From: an uncultured Eubacteriales bacterium
GTDB taxonomy: Bacteria > Bacillota > Clostridia > Christensenellales > Borkfalkiaceae
Assembly (NCBI GenBank): GCA_902797515.1
Contig: CADBSX010000130.1
Location: forward strand, 1 to 9,843
Reading direction: 5' to 3'
DNA: 9,843 nt
The first letter of the stretch is position 1. Each line of letters opens with the position of its first letter. This document shows, piece by piece, positions 6,502 through 9,843 of the stretch. The notes beneath the pieces are model-generated. The model had not been told where the DNA came from. It was given only the letters and a program-made list of their open reading frames with translations, and did not search any database. A program made the translations under genes and the position numbers.

Positions 6502-6519
6502 GGCGGAAGGGGAAATTTT

Positions 6520-8571
6520 ATGAGCGATTCTCAAATAAGAAACATTGCGCTTATCGGGCACGGCGGAGCGGGCAAGACGTCGCTTGCCGAGGCTATGCTT
6601 TTCAACGGTGGCAGTATTCCTAAACAGGGCAAAGTCACCGACGGAAACACCGTGAGCGACTTTACTCAGGAAGAGATAGAAAGGGGGATATCCGTTTCGC
6701 TTTCGTGTTCTTACCTCGTCTGGCAGGGCGTAAAGATAAACGTCGTTGACGTTCCGGGATTTTACGATTTCGAGGGCGAATTTCAGGAGGCGTTGCGCGC
6801 GGTCGGCTCGGCGGTGCTCGTTTCCGACGCGTGCGGATACGTCGCGGTAGGCGCGGAAAAGGCTATAAAGTACTGTCTTAAACGGCACGTGCCCCTTATG
6901 ATATTCGTAAACGGTATAGACAAGGAAAACGCGGACTACGTAAAGACGGTCGAGGCGTTCAGGGCTATGTTCGGCAGAAAGATAGCGACCATGCACGCGC
7001 CGATCATCAGGGATAAGAAGATGCAGGGATACGTATCCGTAATTTCGGGCAAGGCTTACGAATTCGTGCCGAGCGGCAGGGAAGAGATCCCCGTTCCGAA
7101 GGAAATGGAAGAGGACGTGAAAGCCCTTAAAGACAGTCTTATCGAGGCGGCGGCGGAGACTTCGGACGAATTTCTTGAAAAGTTCGACCGCGACGGCGGC
7201 TGGCTCTCGAACGACGATATAATAGTCGGAATAAGACAGGGGCTCGCGTCGGGCGATACCATACCTATTCTCGGCGGTTCGGCTACGCAGAACATAGGCG
7301 TAATAAACCTTCTCAACGAAATAGCGGAAATAATGCCCGCGCCGGAGGCGAGACGTCCGGTCGGCGCGACGATGTGCGACACGGGCGAAAAGATAGAAGT
7401 CTTATGCGACGCAAATCAGCCTTTCGCAGGGCAGATATTCAAAACCACCGTCGATCCGTTCGCCGGAAAACTCAATTTTATAAGAGTATTCACAGGGAGC
7501 GTGAAAGCGGGCGACGTAGTGTATAACACCACGAAGGACAGAGAGGAAAAGATAGGCGCGCTTTACTACTTAAAAGGCAAAAAGCAAGAGCCGACCGACG
7601 AACTCAAAGCGGGCGAGATAGGCGCGATAGGAAAACTTTCGGTCACGGGAACGGGCGATACTCTCTCTTCGCCGAAGAGGAAGATAATCTTCAAAGAGAT
7701 AAAGATGCCTGCGGCGAATTACGCGAAGGCGATAAGGGCGGTAAAATCGGAAGAGGACGACAAGGTATTTCAGGGGCTCGGCAAACTCAACGAAGAGGAC
7801 GTGTCGTTCATCGTCGATAAGAACGCCGAGACGGGCGAGACGGTAATAAGGGGCGTCGGCGAAACTCAACTCGACGTAATATGTCAGAAACTCAAAAACA
7901 AATACGGCTGCGCGGCGGTGCTTTCCGATCCCGCGATAGCGTATAAAGAGACTATAACGAGGAAAGCCGAGGCGGAAGGCAAGCACAAAAAGCAGTCGGG
8001 CGGCGCAGGGCAGTTCGGCGTGGTAAACATCAGATTCGAGGCGGGCGCGGCGGACGGAATTTTCGAGTTCGTTGACGAGACCGTCGGCGGATCCGTTCCT
8101 AAACAGTTTATTCCCGCGGTCGAAAAGGGACTTCGCGAGGCGATAAAACAAGGTCCGCTCGCGGGATATCCCGTAGTCAATCTCAAATGCACGCTCTTCG
8201 ACGGAAAATATCATCCCGTCGATTCGAAGGAAGTCGCGTTCGTTTCCGCGGCGAAACTCTCGTTCGACGAGGCGATGCAAAAAGCCGCGCCCGTTATATT
8301 AGAACCGATATATCTCTACGAAATTTCCGTTCCGTCGGATAATCTCGGCGACGTTTTAGGCGACGTCAGCAAGAGAAGGGGAAGAGTTCTCGGTATGGAG
8401 AGCGAGGGCGAATATCAGAAAGTCTCCGCAGAGATCCCGCTCGCCGAAATGACGGAATACGCCATGGATTTAAGGAGTATGACGCAGGCTCGCGGAAGTT
8501 ACGTCGGGGAATTCGTAAGGCTGGAAACCGTGCCGTTCGAAATTCAGGAAAAAATAGTAAAAGCGAAATAA
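6520..8571 (+). CDS. fusA2: Elongation factor G-like translational GTPase (EF-G2 type)
   Basis: A 683-residue EF-G-family GTPase, near the usual length of about 690, with the full set of EF-G domains. The G motifs differ from canonical EF-G: G1 is GHGGAGKT (13-20) rather than AHIDAGKT, G2 is RGISV (55-59), G3 is DVPGF (77-81) rather than DTPGH, and G4 is NGID (131-134) rather than NKMD. The histidine after G3, which triggers GTP hydrolysis in EF-Tu and EF-G, is Phe81. These changes and the DGNTVSDFTQEE segment mark the EF-G2 subfamily, a widespread paralogue of unclear function. Some mycobacterial members bind GTP but are reported to lack ribosome-dependent hydrolysis. Domains III-V look intact, with KQSGGAGQFG at about 491-500. 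It has its own promoter and terminator, and there are no ribosomal-protein or EF-Tu neighbours, so it is unlikely to be the housekeeping EF-G. Confidence 0.9.
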   Translation: MSDSQIRNIALIGHGGAGKTSLAEAMLFNGGSIPKQGKVTDGNTVSDFTQEEIERGISVSLSCSYLVWQGVKINVVDVPGFYDFEGEFQEALRAVGSAVLVSDACGYVAVGAEKAIKYCLKRHVPLMIFVNGIDKENADYVKTVEAFRAMFGRKIATMHAPIIRDKKMQGYVSVISGKAYEFVPSGREEIPVPKEMEEDVKALKDSLIEAAAETSDEFLEKFDRDGGWLSNDDIIVGIRQGLASGDTIPILGGSATQNIGVINLLNEIAEIMPAPEARRPVGATMCDTGEKIEVLCDANQPFAGQIFKTTVDPFAGKLNFIRVFTGSVKAGDVVYNTTKDREEKIGALYYLKGKKQEPTDELKAGEIGAIGKLSVTGTGDTLSSPKRKIIFKEIKMPAANYAKAIRAVKSEEDDKVFQGLGKLNEEDVSFIVDKNAETGETVIRGVGETQLDVICQKLKNKYGCAAVLSDPAIAYKETITRKAEAEGKHKKQSGGAGQFGVVNIRFEAGAADGIFEFVDETVGGSVPKQFIPAVEKGLREAIKQGPLAGYPVVNLKCTLFDGKYHPVDSKEVAFVSAAKLSFDEAMQKAAPVILEPIYLYEISVPSDNLGDVLGDVSKRRGRVLGMESEGEYQKVSAEIPLAEMTEYAMDLRSMTQARGSYVGEFVRLETVPFEIQEKIVKAK

Positions 8572-8585
8572 AACGTCGTAAAGTG

Positions 8586-8620
8586 CGCCGCCCGCGAAAA
8601 TCTTTTCGCGGGCGGCGTTT
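8586..8620 (+). terminator. Rho-independent terminator after the EF-G-like gene
   Basis: CGCCGCCCGCGAAAA (8586-8600) and TTTTCGCGGGCGGCG (8603-8617) are exact reverse complements separated by two bases, so the A/T end of the stem opens as loop. TTT follows directly, then AAAATTT. It starts 14 bases after the stop codon. The A/T symmetry could let it work in both directions. Confidence 0.85.
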
Positions 8621-8650
8621 AAAATTTCACCGTATTTTTACGAATAAGCC

Positions 8651-8679
8651 TTGCATTATATTTTAAAATAATGTATAAT
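8651..8679 (+). promoter_or_regulatory. Sigma-A-type promoter of the degV-fakA operon
   Basis: TTGCAT (8651-8656) lies 17 bases before a perfect TATAAT (8674-8679). The -35 matches only at TTG. The predicted start is about 8686, giving a leader of about 52 bases with ribosome binding site GAGAGG (8724-8729). Confidence 0.65.
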
Positions 8680-8737
8680 GTTAATCGGATTAGCGAGTGC
8701 TTACTTCTTTAAAAATAAAAAAAGAGAGGTAGAAAAA

Positions 8738-9622
8738 ATGAAAGAAACAGTAATACTTACCGATTCGTGTTCCGATCTCGGAAAAGATCTCCGCGAAAAA
8801 TACGGAATAGAATACGTAAAGATGAACACCGTAATAGACGGAAACGAAACTCCCGCCGACCTCGATTGGCCTGCCGTTTCGCCGAGAGAGTTCTACGACG
8901 TGATGAGGAACGGCAAGAGGATATATACCACGCAGGTCCCGCCCGAAGAATTCGAGAGGGCGTTTGAAAAGTACGCGTCGGAAGGGAAAGACGTCGTGTA
9001 TATAGCCTGCTCGGAAAGGCTTTCGAGTTCTGTGAACACGGGCGCGGTCGTCGCGAGAAAGATCATGGAAAAATATCCCGACGTTAAAATATACTGCGTC
9101 AATTCGAGAAATTCGAGTCAGAGCGAGGGGCTTATAGCGATAGACGCGGCGAAGATGCGCGACGCGGGACTTTCCGCGGAAGAGATAAAGAATAAGGTCG
9201 AAGCGGGATTGAACGAATACAATATGTTCTGCACCGTCCACAGTCTCGACGCATTGAAGCGCGCGGGCAGAGTAAAGGCTTCGGCGGCGTTTTTCGGAAA
9301 TCTTTTCGGCGTAAAACCGATAATAATTTCGGACGAGAACGGCGACAACGTTCCGATAAAGAAAGTAAAGGGCAGAGAAAATTCCCTTTCGGAACTCGTA
9401 AATCTTATGAAAGAGGCGATAATCGATCCCGAGGCGCAGACGGTTTACGTCGCTCACGCGGACTGCGAGGACGAGGCGAAAACGGTATGCGAGAATATAA
9501 AGAAGAATATTCCGTGTAAGGACGTTCATATCGGCTATATCGGTCCGATAATCGGCGCGTCGATAGGTCCCGGGGCGATAGCGGTATTCTGCAAGGGCAA
9601 AGACGTCGCGAAAGAGGATTGA
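8738..9622 (+). CDS. degV: DegV-family fatty-acid-binding protein (FakB-like)
   Basis: A 294-residue DegV protein (family usually about 280). DegV/FakB proteins bind a fatty acid and present its carboxylate to the kinase FakA, yielding acyl-phosphate for phospholipid synthesis. Visible family motifs: TDSCSDL (8-14), TTQVPPEEF (64-72), SERLSSS (92-98), NSRNSSQ (122-128), LKRAGRVK (153-160) and GPIIGASIGPGA (269-280). In that last motif most family members have a histidine (IGxHxGPG) near the bound carboxylate; here it is Ser275. ATG 8738 is chosen because GAGAGG lies 8 bases upstream and the family N-terminus begins here. An in-frame ATG at 8678 overlaps the -10 box and lies before the expected transcript start. 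The fakA-like gene follows after a single base, which supports a FakB role. The fatty-acid preference cannot be read from sequence. Confidence 0.9.
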   Translation: MKETVILTDSCSDLGKDLREKYGIEYVKMNTVIDGNETPADLDWPAVSPREFYDVMRNGKRIYTTQVPPEEFERAFEKYASEGKDVVYIACSERLSSSVNTGAVVARKIMEKYPDVKIYCVNSRNSSQSEGLIAIDAAKMRDAGLSAEEIKNKVEAGLNEYNMFCTVHSLDALKRAGRVKASAAFFGNLFGVKPIIISDENGDNVPIKKVKGRENSLSELVNLMKEAIIDPEAQTVYVAHADCEDEAKTVCENIKKNIPCKDVHIGYIGPIIGASIGPGAIAVFCKGKDVAKED

Positions 9623-9623
9623 A

Positions 9624-9843
9624 ATGGCAAACGACACGATAGGCGGACAACTTTATCTTCAACTCGTCGCGTCCGGTTCGGCTAATTTGAAAGCGAACGT
9701 TGAGACTATAAACGATCTCAACGTATTTCCTATTCCCGACGGTGACACGGGCGAGAATATGTACCGCACGATTTCGGGAGGTATAGACCTTGCGAGGGAT
9801 TCGGCGGGAACGTCGCTCGGCAACGTCGCGAAGGCTCTGGAAG
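9624..9843 (+). CDS. fakA: FakA-like DhaL-domain kinase, N-terminal part (cut by window end)
   Basis: The first 73 codons of a DAK/DhaL-domain protein of the FakA/YloV type; the gene runs past the window. The diagnostic motif LNVFPIPDGDTGENM (32-46) contains the aspartates (Asp39, Asp41 and neighbours) that hold Mg-ATP in DhaL domains. The related DhaL subunit of dihydroxyacetone kinase shares this motif, but placement directly behind a degV gene points to fatty acid kinase, which phosphorylates FakB-bound fatty acids. ATG 9624 begins one base after the degV stop, with ribosome binding site AGAGGA (9613-9618) inside the end of degV, so the two are co-transcribed. The usual length is about 550 residues, so most of the protein lies outside. 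Confidence 0.88.
   Translation, partial: MANDTIGGQLYLQLVASGSANLKANVETINDLNVFPIPDGDTGENMYRTISGGIDLARDSAGTSLGNVAKALE

Noticed and set aside
8678..8737. In-frame upstream start that would add 20 residues to the DegV protein.
   Set aside because: The ATG overlaps the -10 box, precedes the predicted transcript start and lacks a ribosome binding site, and the added residues do not belong to the DegV fold.
8690..9637. Long open reading frame on the minus strand opposite degV (315 codons).
   Set aside because: It is antisense to a clear DegV gene, has no recognisable motif, and its Arg/Tyr/Phe-rich translation is typical of the complement of this genome's codon usage. Similar long antisense frames lie opposite spoIVFB, the ATPase and the EF-G-like gene.

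Overview
The window looks like chromosomal DNA of an endospore-forming member of the Clostridia (Bacillota). The evidence is a forespore sigma factor (sigma-G), a SpoIVFA/SpoIVFB-type intramembrane protease pair, strong AGGAGG-like ribosome binding sites, sigma-A-type promoters and a FakB/FakA-type fatty acid kinase pair. Base composition is fairly balanced, with GC-rich third positions mixed with frequent ATA (Ile) and AGA/AGG (Arg) codons. This resembles uncultivated gut Clostridia, but that placement is inference. All seven genes lie on the + strand. No tRNA, rRNA, CRISPR array, transposase or integrase was seen, and no gene-free stretch exceeds about 200 bases.

Layout. (1) 84-1678: a two-gene sporulation unit, a SpoIVFA-like membrane protein with a degenerate M23/LytM domain overlapping a SpoIVFB-like site-2 protease by 13 bases. 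It ends in a hairpin that includes the second stop codon. (2) 1737-5406: an independently promoted two-gene operon with a 4-base ATGA overlap, encoding an SbcD/YhaO-like metallophosphoesterase and an SbcC/Rad50/YhaN-like ATPase whose coiled coil is interrupted by a hydrophobic hairpin rather than a zinc hook. It closes with a strong terminator. (3) 5407-6371: sigG as a single-gene unit with its own upstream control region and a downstream 15-bp hairpin. (4) 6425-8620: an EF-G-like translational GTPase of the EF-G2 type, with a consensus sigma-A promoter, a structured leader and a strong terminator. (5) 8651 to the end: a DegV-family lipid-binding protein followed one base later by the start of a DhaL-domain FakA-type kinase, cut by the window edge.

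How the genes relate. Units 1 and 3 belong to the sporulation cascade (mother-cell pro-sigma-K processing and late forespore transcription), but they are separated by the exonuclease-type operon. sigG also lacks the spoIIGA-sigE neighbours it has in Bacillus and many clostridia. Unit 2 is probably DNA-end metabolism at the membrane, unit 4 is a translation-factor paralogue of unclear role, and unit 5 activates exogenous fatty acids as acyl-phosphates. I see no wholly new system. The points most worth a second look are the membrane-hairpin Rad50-like ATPase, the apparently leaderless start of its operon, and a perfect GC-rich palindrome inside the SpoIVFA-like gene.
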